From contig NC_045139.1 in assembly GCF_008831285.2 (NCBI RefSeq), forward strand, positions 32,957,706-33,021,705: a stretch of DNA of 64,000 nt. Reading direction: 5' to 3'. The number at the start of each line of letters is the position of its first letter. Positions within the stretch are counted from its first letter, which is position 1. The DNA is from Nymphaea colorata. Taxonomy: Eukaryota > Streptophyta > Magnoliopsida > Nymphaeales > Nymphaeaceae. Position numbers and translations under genes: made by a program. The notes beneath the pieces are model-generated. The model worked only from the letters and a program-made list of their open reading frames with translations. It was not told the origin of the DNA and made no database searches. Below, one piece after another: positions 51,123-61,771 of this stretch.

Positions 51123-51330
51123 ATCCCAATGTGACTGTGAAGTGCACATGTTCCTTACTTACATCCATTAATTGCAAAATTTAAACCCCAACCTCCAAGA
51201 AGCAGCAGGAGAGTTAGAAACTTAAGGCAGAGAAGATCATCAGGGCACAAATTACATGTAAATTTCTAATTCAAAAAAGATGAAAGATCTAATTGTTTTG
51301 TAAGTTACAAGCAAATGCCCCCCTTGGCTA

Positions 51331-51349
51331 ACATGTGGCTCCGCCATTG
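51331..51349. mobile_element. hAT-like terminal remnant
   Basis: ACATGTGGCTCCGCCATTG, the reverse complement of a CAATGGCGGAGCCACATGT left end. Only one end is visible. Confidence 0.35.
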
Positions 51350-51415
51350 AGAATCTAATTAAGACAAGCGAACGACAATGGGATTTGAACCGCCAACTCC
51401 CCACCTATGTCAAAC

Positions 51416-51679
51416 CAGTGGCGAAGCTACATGTAGGGCAGTTGCTCACACAGGTCCGAGGGTTCAAAATTTAAAATAGACTTAGGTCTTGGTTCGGCCA
51501 CCGCCCGACCCAGGTGTGCCGCTTAATCAGAACATTAAACTAAAATTGCGCGGACTCAGAGGAGCTTGGGGGTGGGGCAGAAGAGGGAGGGGGCTGATAA
51601 AAATTTAAAAAAAATATTGTTTGTGTCGGTAAAAAATTTAAAAAGTACCGCTGATAAAAAATTTCTGGCTTTGCCCCTG
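51416..51679. mobile_element. hAT-like non-autonomous element
   Basis: The left end CAGTGGCGAAGCTACATG and right end TTTCTGGCTTTGCCCCTG form imperfect inverted repeats of the CAGTGGCGGAGCC type known from plant hAT MITEs. No matching 8-bp target duplication was found, so the element is old or the ends are slightly off. Confidence 0.45.
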
Positions 51680-52004
51680 CATGCGCATTTATATGCATGA
51701 GGTAGGAAGTCGTGTTGGTGATCTTGTGGCCCTGGGAGGCGGACTGGTCAAGATCAAAGGTGACTCAACGCTTCTTTTGAATGCTTATCTTTGCTGTCAT
51801 GGTTAGCCAATTAAAGAAGAAAGGTTCGGTCGTCACTTACAAGTTGGCAGGTCAATTGGAACGATTTGCGTGACTCGTGCCCTTTATTCTTCTCATTTTC
51901 TTTTATATTATTTTCAAGCATTAAAGCAACTCAAGTCTAGGGCATCACCATCGTTTATTTTTCTAAGAGTCTTTAGACGTAAGTCTCTTGGGACCAGTAA
52001 AAAG

Positions 52005-52008
52005 CTTT

Positions 52009-52052
<44 letters not shown>
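52005..52052. repeat. (TA)n microsatellite
   Basis: A TA run with one ACA interruption. Confidence 0.9.
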
Positions 52053-52056
<4 letters not shown>

Positions 52057-52326
52057 AAACAGTTTCGTGATAATTAAAGTTTAAGAATTTTTTGTCATTA
52101 AAAGAAACAATAAATGGTCACTAAAGCAAACACAAAGTGTCTTTGCATTATAAACAATGAAGGCAATTCTTTTTACAAGTTGAGTTTACTGCAAGTAACC
52201 TTTGTACTTATTGTACAACTGATCATTTATGAGAAAAATGCTTCGATATTTTACTTCAAAAGTCATGCATGTCCCAAGTATTGTTGAATTTTCATTAAAA
52301 CATTTAATAGTTTGCCAAAGTTTTCT

Positions 52327-52328
52327 CC

Positions 52329-52394
<66 letters not shown>
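52327..52394. repeat. (CT)n(AT)n microsatellite
   Basis: About 12 CT units pass directly into about 21 AT units and end in AAAAAGG. Confidence 0.95.
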
Positions 52395-52397
<3 letters not shown>

Positions 52398-52472
52398 GGA
52401 TCTACCACTGCCCATTGTAAGATATGTGTCCTTTTGCAGATCGTCTTGCACTTTGACGTCAAAAATGCTCAT

Positions 52473-52650
52473 TCGGTATGTCTGACGGGGTTGACACAAT
52501 GGTTAGAGCAAGGAGGCGCTATGTTGCAAAAGGAAGACACCGATATGCAAGTTGAAATATAACGGGATTATGAACCCGGAACCGTGAAAACAGCCTTGAA
52601 CCTTTGGAGAGAAAGAAAAGATGCTTCGGCCTTCACTTGAGTCGCTTACC
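52473..52650 (+). mobile_element. tRNA-derived SINE with 14-bp target duplication
   Basis: Flanked by perfect copies of TCAAAAATGCTCAT (52459-52472 and 52651-52664). The head GGTTGACACAATGGTTAGAG resembles an A box and GGATTATGAACCCGG a B box. The 3' part, GCCTTGAACCTTTGGAG then TGAGTCGCTTACC, is shared with the copy at 54141 and with fragments at 25187 and 44020. Confidence 0.88.
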
Positions 52651-52984
52651 TCAAAAATGCTCATGTAGTGCTGCTTTCTTTATAAGCAACATGATCTCCA
52701 AACCTTTTGAAAAATCCGACAGACATTGCAATCCACCTCAAATATTGATAATTTTTCGGGTGATAATTTAAAGACTATTAGTGTTCCTCTCATTTTCCAC
52801 TATTGAAAGGTCACATTGCATAATAAAGGTGGCATGCGCCAACTTGTTCCTTGTTTCAGCTACCATTAATAGACCTGTGATTATACAAAAAGCAAGATCA
52901 TTTTTGGGTTTTTTTTATAAAATGAAAAAGGAAAATGATCCGAGAAATCGGATATGGTAAAGAATATTATCCCATTTGAGTCCG

Positions 52985-53106
52985 ATCAAACTAAATATTT
53001 TCTTGATAATTAGTGCCAAATTTCACGATATTGAAACGATTAATCATCAAACTAAATCTTTTCTTGATAATTAGTGCCAAATTTTACGATATTGAAACGA
53101 TTAATC
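52985..53106. repeat. 61-bp tandem duplication
   Basis: ATCAAACTAAATYTTTTCTTG through ATTGAAACGATTAATC is present twice head to tail with only two or three differences: a recent duplication. Confidence 0.9.
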
Positions 53107-53680
53107 ATTGGCATTTGGCATTGACAAACTTTTTTATATTGTCTTTTTGAGACACCATATCCAATTGCAGAGAGAAAGATACATGTTGGTGTTTGTTGAA
53201 CAATTTAAGGAACCCAATTAATCAAAACTCGATCCCAAACCCAATTAATGACGGAGAAACTTCTTTCTCATGCGTGGGAACCTTGATTCATTTGAAACAG
53301 GTTAGCTTTATTTATGTTTGCTTCATAGTCAGTTTTCTTTATCATTTTAAATATATGATATATTAGTCAATGGTTTGGACTTAATGTGACATTGTCCGAA
53401 ATCTCAATCTGACTAACCTGTCGTAATGAGAAAATTTAGACCCATTTAGTAATTAGATCCAAACTGTTAAAAAACCGAATCCAACGGATACCTGAGTCTG
53501 GCAAACACGCAAGTCCCTAATAGCGTGTTTGATTCGGAAGAACATGCCGTTCCACAGAAGTGTAACACATGGGTTGTGCAGGTAGGGCGCCATGAGTTTG
53601 AACACCGTACTGATAAAAAAAATGCGACTTGTATATATACTGTTTAGCATAACATCAATCCAAAGGCTTCAAAGGGTTGT

Positions 53681-54132
53681 ACACGAGCCGAGTCAAAAAA
53701 CTTCAAGCTCGAGCTTGACTCGACTACATAAAATTGAGCTCGAGCTTGACTCGACTACACAAAATTGAGCTCGAACTCGACTGGTTTAACCCATTTAACT
53801 CATTCAAGAGTTAGCTCGTTTAGCTCATGTAAGTGTTAACTCATGTAACTCGTTTAACTCATGTAAATGTTTAACTCATGCAACTTGTGAACATTTGTTT
53901 TTGCCCTAAAAGTTAAAACCAGTGATTCAGTGAATCGGTTTTAGAAATATTATATAGAGTACAGGTTTGCGAGTCGAGTTCCTAAAACTCGAACTCGACT
54001 CGTTTATCGTTTCGAGTGTCTTTGTAAGCTCGAACTCGGCTCGTTTATGAACTAGTCGAGCACGAGCAAAGCTTTTTCGAGATAGTTTAAGTCGAGCCTG
54101 AGTTGGCTTGGCTCATTGTGCAGTCCTAGCAT
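53681..54132. mobile_element. GAGCTCGAG-rich TIR-type element, copy 2
   Basis: The left end is AAAGGGTTGTACACGAGCCG. The right end is GGCTCATTGTGCAGTCCTAG, its imperfect inverse. The body is degenerate GAGCTCGAACTCGACT words, with an internal repeat of AAAATTGAGCTCGAgCTTGAC. Directly abuts the SINE-like copy that follows. Confidence 0.55.
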
Positions 54133-54140
54133 AAAGTAGC

Positions 54141-54330
54141 TGGTCGGGCTAGTGGCACAGAAAGAGATACGTCGCCAGTTCAATTCCAGTAAAATCTATG
54201 TGCATAGGCCACATAGGGTTAGAGCGCAGCACCAAGTTGATGATCCTACTGTTTTCCACTTAGGCATCAACACCGCCCTAGACCCTGGAGGCAAAGGAGA
54301 ATCTTTCCTCTCTGCGGCTTTCACTCACCC
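54141..54330 (+). mobile_element. SINE-like element
   Basis: The head TGGTCGGGCTAGTGGCACAG is A-box-like and GTCGCCAGTTCAATTCC B-box-like. The 3' part, CGCCCTAGACCCTGGAGGC, ends CTTTCACTCACCCA. No target duplication was seen, perhaps because it landed at the edge of the TIR element. Confidence 0.55.
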
Positions 54331-54641
54331 AAAACAACACCCTCAAACCAAATCTGACCCATTTGGGATCCACAAAAACTAATCTAACTTAGATCATGTG
54401 GGTAGCAGCTGTGCATAACATTTATGTGGAGCTTACAAAATAGACAGAAACAGATCCTGCTTTTTATAGTTTATGTCTTCATGAAACGAAAAAAGTACAT
54501 CCTCAAAAAGGCTAACCAATAACTCCATCAGACTCGAAACTGAAAGGGACAGTTCATGTAGAAAGAACCAGTAGATTACAGCCTATTAGAATAATTCACC
54601 AGTCTTCTTCTTGGCTCATAAAAGGGCCAAAGAGTATTTTC

Positions 54642-56071
<1,430 letters not shown>

Positions 56072-56182
56072 GCTTCCTGGCGTTACAGAACTCTGCACTG
56101 GGTTTTTGGAGAAGAAGAAGAACAAGGCCACAAGAGGACTAACTAAGAACTGCACAGTTAGAGCAGCCAAGATGCTGGGTTG

Positions 56183-56190
56183 TATATATA
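56183..56190 (-). promoter_or_regulatory. TATA box of the UBC gene
   Basis: On the minus strand it reads TATATATA, about 115 bases before the ATG at 56071, leaving a short leader. Confidence 0.55.
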
Positions 56191-56954
56191 GAGAGCGGCT
56201 GTGGGGAACTGGACGAAGGAAATGACTTGATCAAAGTGGATCAAGGCATAGATGCCATTAAAAAGCAGCATGCACCAAGACATGATTCCCTACGAAGGGC
56301 TTTGAGTGGTGCCAACAAGGAATAAGTGAAGAATACAAGCACATATCTGATCTTTAGAAGTCAATTGTGGAAAAGACAAGAATGTAAAGGAAATGGAAAG
56401 TGATGCAGTGGGAAGGCTTTCATGGTGGCGCTTTGTGCTGAGGGACAAGCAGAAAAGGAAACGATAAACATGCAATTCCTTAGCAGAATATCTACAAAGC
56501 TCAGAGATTCGCCTCGCCGAAAAGCAAAAGAAATGTGTGGAATGAGATGTTTTTCTGCCTCAGAAGAACAGACTTTAATGGTTGAAGATGCACAGGCCTG
56601 TTCATAATACAATGAATCAATGAATTTGATCAGAGCAAGACTAGTAGCAGCAGAATGTCAGTTTTGGATGACACCCTACTGCACGATGGCTCTTATCAGG
56701 TCATGAACATGTTCATGGCAGTTGAAATTACTTAAAACTCTATGGCGAAGATAGAAAATTTGTCCAATTGGTAGTGTGATTGATCTCCATAACAAAGTGA
56801 ATTTGATCAAGGGAACATTCGTAGCAGCAGAGTATCACTTTTGGTTCATGCCCATCTATACAGCAAGAAATTCTCTTTAGAGGAGCACAAACTAGTAATC
56901 ATCAATACATTTTATTTTACAATATATTCTATATTGCTTTTTTGCTGCGTCTTG

Positions 56955-56956
<2 letters not shown>

Positions 56957-57008
<52 letters not shown>

Positions 57009-57019
57009 TGTGTGTGTGT
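56957..57019. repeat. (TA)n(TG)n microsatellite
   Basis: About 24 TA units are followed by about 8 GT units. Confidence 0.95.
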
Positions 57020-57473
57020 GTTCAATTTATTTAATTTATGAAGAAAAACTTTCTTGCAGAAAAAGAAGACACACTCACGAACACACAAGGTGTTGGTATG
57101 GATCCATCAACGACAACTATATGAGATAGAGACCTTTTGATGGTCCTAAACAGGCTTTATTCGTGCCTAGCCTGCCCTTAAAGTGGGCCTCTAAGGAATC
57201 TCCGCGCCCACTTTTTCTTTGTCACAAGTGGTAAGCCTTGATGGTACCCGACGGTTGGAGCTCACCCTGAGTTTACTTCTGATAAATCAAGTCATCCGGT
57301 CCTTTATTATCATTTTTAAAAACTTAAAAAATAAAACATCAACATGCCGCTAAGATATTGCAGCCAACCAATTCAATTCAATCTCCGATCTACAGTACCA
57401 TGTTTCAATTTGTAGTTATTTTCATTAAGATTAAGAAACTTTTAGAATATGATTTTTTATTTATTTATAAGGC

Positions 57474-57818
57474 TGCACAACAGGTCGAACCAACTCGAGT
57501 TTGAACTCCAACTTATTCGATTAAGCTCGACTCGAACTTGACTTATTCGTAACGAGTCGAGCTAACTCAACCTTTATAACGCATCTAGTTCGAGCTACAT
57601 GAACTCGATTTGATTAAACCCAAGTAAGCTTGTTGGTAGTTTCCAAACTCGAAACTAAGAAAGAGATCAAGTCAAATGAGGAGTTGGTAAATGAGTTTAA
57701 ACGTGTCGAGCTCGAGTCGGGACTTCATCTATCAAGTCGAACTCGAGCTGACCTTGTATAACTCAGTCTGAGCTCAGCCGAGCAATATATGATTCGGATC
57801 CAGGTGTTCAACCCTAAT
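57474..57818. mobile_element. GAGCTCGAG-rich TIR-type element, copy 3
   Basis: It opens GGCTGCACAACAGGTCGAAC and ends CAGGTGTTCAACCCT, an imperfect inverse of AGGGTTGAACACC, with degenerate AACTCGAGTTTGAACTC words between. It is the shortest of the three copies. Confidence 0.5.
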
Positions 57819-58201
57819 CAATATACGTCGGCACCAAAAATTCCTCATTTTGGAGCGCAGTTTGTCGTGAATGAAAGGGAACCTATTCCCTGTGCTTTAC
57901 GTTCATCACCTTTAGCAAGCAGACTTTTCCTTCTTTCTTCTCTTTTTGATCCTTCCCGTTGCTGTCGGTCACTATAATATACAGTGTGATTTGAAAGTTC
58001 AATTGTTAAAAAGATCGCCTATTTAAAACTGGTAGCTGCCAATAAGATCTCCATGTACTTGCTTGCCTTTACTAAAAGATTGGTTCTAAATTAGTGAAGA
58101 AATTCGAACCTTTTCCCCACCTATTGTTTTGTTCGCTCAAATTCAAGTATAAAAGGATGTACAACGATGAACAAAACTATGGTGTTTGATTGCTTTTGAT
58201 G

Positions 58202-58245
58202 CAGTGGTGAAGCCACATGGTAACTGGTGTGGTGTGGGCAGTTGC
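58202..58245. mobile_element. hAT-like terminal remnant
   Basis: CAGTGGTGAAGCCACATGG is followed by GTGTGGGCAGTTGCCTACAC. Same family as 51416 and 12768. A related piece, GGTGTGGGCATTGTGTGGG, lies at 58501-58522. Confidence 0.4.
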
Positions 58246-58272
58246 CTACACCGTCGTGTTTAAACATTTATC

Positions 58273-58275
<3 letters not shown>

Positions 58276-58320
<45 letters not shown>
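58276..58320. repeat. (TA)n microsatellite
   Basis: About 21 uninterrupted TA units. Confidence 0.95.
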
Positions 58321-58321
<1 letters not shown>

Positions 58322-59107
58322 CACCACTACTTTGACGGCATATTTCAAACTTTATATTTGAAAAAGTGAAGTGTTCTTGTTACCAAACATACTCTTTGAA
58401 CATTATGTCTTTACATGAATTAATGGTTAAACGTGCCCTTGAGTTGTAAGAGTTTATAGTTTTGTTGCATGGAGAATTTGTCAATCCTAGGGGCTGAGGC
58501 AGGTGTGGGCATTGTGTGGGTAATTGACCACACAAGCCCATTAAAAAAATGTTTATTTTCATATTTGATACTTCAAAGACAATTTTTTCATTTATATATT
58601 GCTGTCCTTTTAAAATTTAATAACGGATGCCTTTTTAAGAAAAACTTGTTGGATCCAGCCCTGGCCAATCCTACTTTGTCGAACTTGGAATTAATACATT
58701 GCCATTTGGCTTTAGGTCTTAAATATGGCTTTTATTACAAAAAGAGTGTTCAACATTTGAGTAAATAAATTAGGTGCTCAAACTTTAGAAGCGGAACAAA
58801 GAAGAAATTTTGAAAGAGCCACATAGTGACAGAAAACATTGTTCTCTCACGGTCTAACCCTAGGGACATTTTCGTTATTTTATGGGTGCATTTTTTACCC
58901 GTACCACTTTTGTGCTTATTTAAATGCAAGGTTCCCTTTCCTTCTATAGGAGCAAAAGTGGTACGGCTCAAAAATGCGGCCATTAAATCACAGGAAGGAA
59001 CCAGCGTCTTGTATTTGAGCAAACTGAAATCGTCGTCTTAACCAAGCAATTTGATTCTTAAAAATTGTTTTTTTTTTCTTATGTCTAATCTAAAAGTCGA
59101 CAAACCC

Positions 59108-59168
59108 TCTCTCTCTCTCTCTCTAACATTCTCTCTCTCTCCCTCTCTCTCTCACACACACACACATA
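59108..59168. repeat. (CT)n(CA)n microsatellite
   Basis: CT runs with one AACATT interruption pass into a short CA run. Confidence 0.9.
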
Positions 59169-59573
59169 TATGTATAAGGTAAACCCGGACTCTATGCAAT
59201 ACCATGCTCTATTTGATGGTAGAGGAAGATTTAAAAAAAAAAAAGAAAAAAAGAAAAGAGACCCATTAAGGACAGCCTTGAGGGTCATCAGATCTGCTGG
59301 CCCTGATAAGCTGTTCATTTGCGTGTTGTAAACTTTGGAGTCATGATTCTCTATGTGCTTGTACAAGTGATTGAATGATGACTCTGACTATCTAAAGTCA
59401 CCCAGTTATCTAATTAGAATGTTCATCCGAAGTATATGAACGGCTGAGAGAAAAAAAAAGTGATTTAATACTACAAGATAAAAATGTCTATCACATTTTT
59501 CTCATTGTTTTTCTCTTAATTGTCCATTATGTTGAATTGAACTGTTCTTATTGGATGATTGGGTGACTCCAAT

Positions 59574-59577
<4 letters not shown>

Positions 59578-59649
<72 letters not shown>

Positions 59650-59682
59650 CAAAAACACACACACTCTCTCTCTCTCTTTAAA
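59578..59682. repeat. (TA)n-(CA)n-(CT)n compound microsatellite
   Basis: About 34 TA units are followed after TTACAAAA by a short CA run and then CT units. Confidence 0.95.
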
Positions 59683-60050
59683 CCGAAAAATGTTTCTACA
59701 AACGTTAAATTGAATCAGTCGATTGGATTTAAAACCATTAATGAAATGGAGTGGTCTCACCTGCTAATCTGATAAATCCAACACCTTCAAAATCTCTAGC
59801 CTTTGGAGATTATACTACATACGAGCATCAGTACGGCTGCGAATGTCAGATCGCTTAGACAATCTAGGAGGCTGAAGAGAAGGTAAGCAGGAAACTTACG
59901 AACTCGTGATAACCAGATCGATCGACATCTTAGATAAGTAACGTCAAGGGCTGAGGATTGTTCTAGTAATATCTTAATAGGACGGTTCTAAGACAGATTT
60001 GGTAATAGAATTATAGAAATACTCAAGCCCATTGCGGACAACCTCAACGC

Positions 60051-60584
60051 TCACATAATAGCATTAAAAGGTTCAAGATTGTAATTGGAATCCAGGCTTT
60101 TTTTTTCATGAAATTCAGTTGCCAAGTTCACTACTGAGTCGTGAAACTTTGGCACGAGTTCTTGTTTGCCAATTAATGTCATTGATAGCAAAGATATCAA
60201 GTTGGACCAAGTCTTCAGTCTATCAAACCAAGCTTGAGGAGTCACGGTAAATCTCTATTTAGTTAGTTAACATACTAAATGGAATTGAAATTCTCAAAAC
60301 CAAAGAGTTTCACCATGAAAAGCTTTTTCTTGGGGTTATCCTGAAGAAATACATAGAAACCAGGTTGACGTAAAAATTCAATCTTGACAAATAGCAACAT
60401 ACAATAAAAAGCATGTTGGTTGCAACAGGTCAATAGCACATTGTTCTCCGGAAGCTCGAATTACCAAATTTGGACGTCTTTGCGGATATTCATGCAGTAG
60501 CATATCACAAACGGAAAAAGTTGGCTTCCCAGTTGTGTCAACATCGGCTAACGGGTTATAAAACATCACATACGCCTGAAACAA
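60051..60584 (-). CDS. Unidentified coding candidate, two possible exons
   Basis: On the minus strand a TTGTTTCAG acceptor (about 60576) opens a 35-codon frame with YNPLADVDTTGKPTF and HEYPQRRPNL, closed by a good GTAATT donor near 60470. Further down, a frame with WFDRLKTWSNLISL and KFHDSVVNLATEFHEK runs to a stop at 60051. The two could be the last exons of a gene, but no acceptor that joins them cleanly was found and I recognise no family. Composition is more protein-like than the surrounding AT-rich DNA. It may equally be a gene relic or chance. It lies downstream of the ROP gene on the same strand. Confidence 0.25.
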
Positions 60585-61323
60585 TCACTCGATCTCTCCT
60601 AGAGAAGCTGTGGATGCACTTTTATACCAGTAGAAAAGAAAAAGTACCAAATTTGACAGAAAATTGATTCTGCAAAGTACAGACTAACTGAAGCAATCTC
60701 GGGTTTGAGGAGGAGAGGGGCCAAAAACCACCGAAAAGAACCAAAATATTATGTGGTTGACATAGAAAGAGGCAGAAGCATGGAAGAACTTCCAGACGAA
60801 GTAAAATATTAGTAGTGCTGCACAACGCCTGAGGGAGCAGAGCGCATGAGTTGCTGGCGACCTTGATGGTGCAGCACAACTTGACGTGTAAGCATGTAGT
60901 CACTCACAACTCCAATGACAGTTTTCAAAATGAAATGAAAATTTTGACAATGCTTTTGGTGAAGAATAAAGTACACTGCAGACAAAGATGTCAAACCTTG
61001 GAAGGGACCTAAACAGAGATACATAATATGAATATAAGATTGTCCATGAAGTAAAAGACAGTTCCAATGATCATCTTCCCCACATCTCTCGACGACCAAC
61101 CAGAAACTAAAAGCAAAATGGTGACAACTACCACGTGTGAGTTGCACGCACATCACCAAAGAAAATCAGAGAGATAGAGAGAAGGAAATCATCTTGCTGC
61201 TGACTTCAACGCTCTAGTAACGTCAGCTGAATATACACCAAAGACCTGCTTCCTCGGAATCTTGAGAACGGAACCCGAGGATCAATGGTTTGATTTAGCC
61301 CATCTACTTAAAATGAGTCATGA

Positions 61324-61771
61324 TCACAAGATATAGCAGCCCTTCTGTGACTTTCTCTTCTTCTTTTTCTTCTGCTTAGGCGGCTGAAGCACTACCTTGA
61401 TAGCTGCATCAAAAACTCCCTTGACGTTCTGCAGAACAACCTCATCCGTTAAAAAAAATAATAATAATAAAAATAAAAAGGATAAAGGTGAGAGATATGA
61501 TGAAGATGAATGGAGCCAGACCTGCTGAGTCTTCGAACTGCATTCTATGTAAGCAGGAGCTCCAATTACCTTCCTCAGTTCCTCTCCCTGAACTCATAGC
61601 AAATAAAAGAATAGGTGCATCATGAACTTGTACACATACCTTTCTAAGTAAAGAAAGTTTTTTTTAGTGGCACATATCAAATGATAAATGCAAGGATTAA
61701 TGGTACCTGAGCAGTAGTGATTGGTACAGCACCAGGATGATCAGCACAGAATTGCTTATCATCCCGAAGAT
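61324..61771 (-). CDS. ROP/RAC small GTPase, last three exons
   Basis: Plant Rho-type GTPase, a membrane switch for polarity, cytoskeleton and defence. Exons (minus strand): 61771-61707 (D)[21 protein letters not shown]; 61587-61522 [22 protein letters not shown]; 61428-61324 [13 protein letters not shown] to the stop. Junctions fall exactly where ROP genes are split. Seen: the end of the TKLD guanine-binding motif (the Asp codon is split), the CSSK G5 motif, a polybasic tail ([12 protein letters not shown]) and a C-terminal CYIL box. CaaL ends are geranylgeranylated, which marks type I ROPs (known). The preceding exons (P-loop, switches, WIPELRHYAP) are not in the 2.2 kb to the window end, so the next intron is long and the 5' part is outside. 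Confidence 0.93.

Larger units (their letters stand above)
56200..61323. other. Spacer between the UBC and ROP genes
   Basis: No clear gene is visible. It holds three long microsatellites, TIR and hAT-like remnants, and one weak coding candidate (60051-60584). The 3' UTR of the ROP gene occupies part of the last few hundred bases. Confidence 0.55.
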
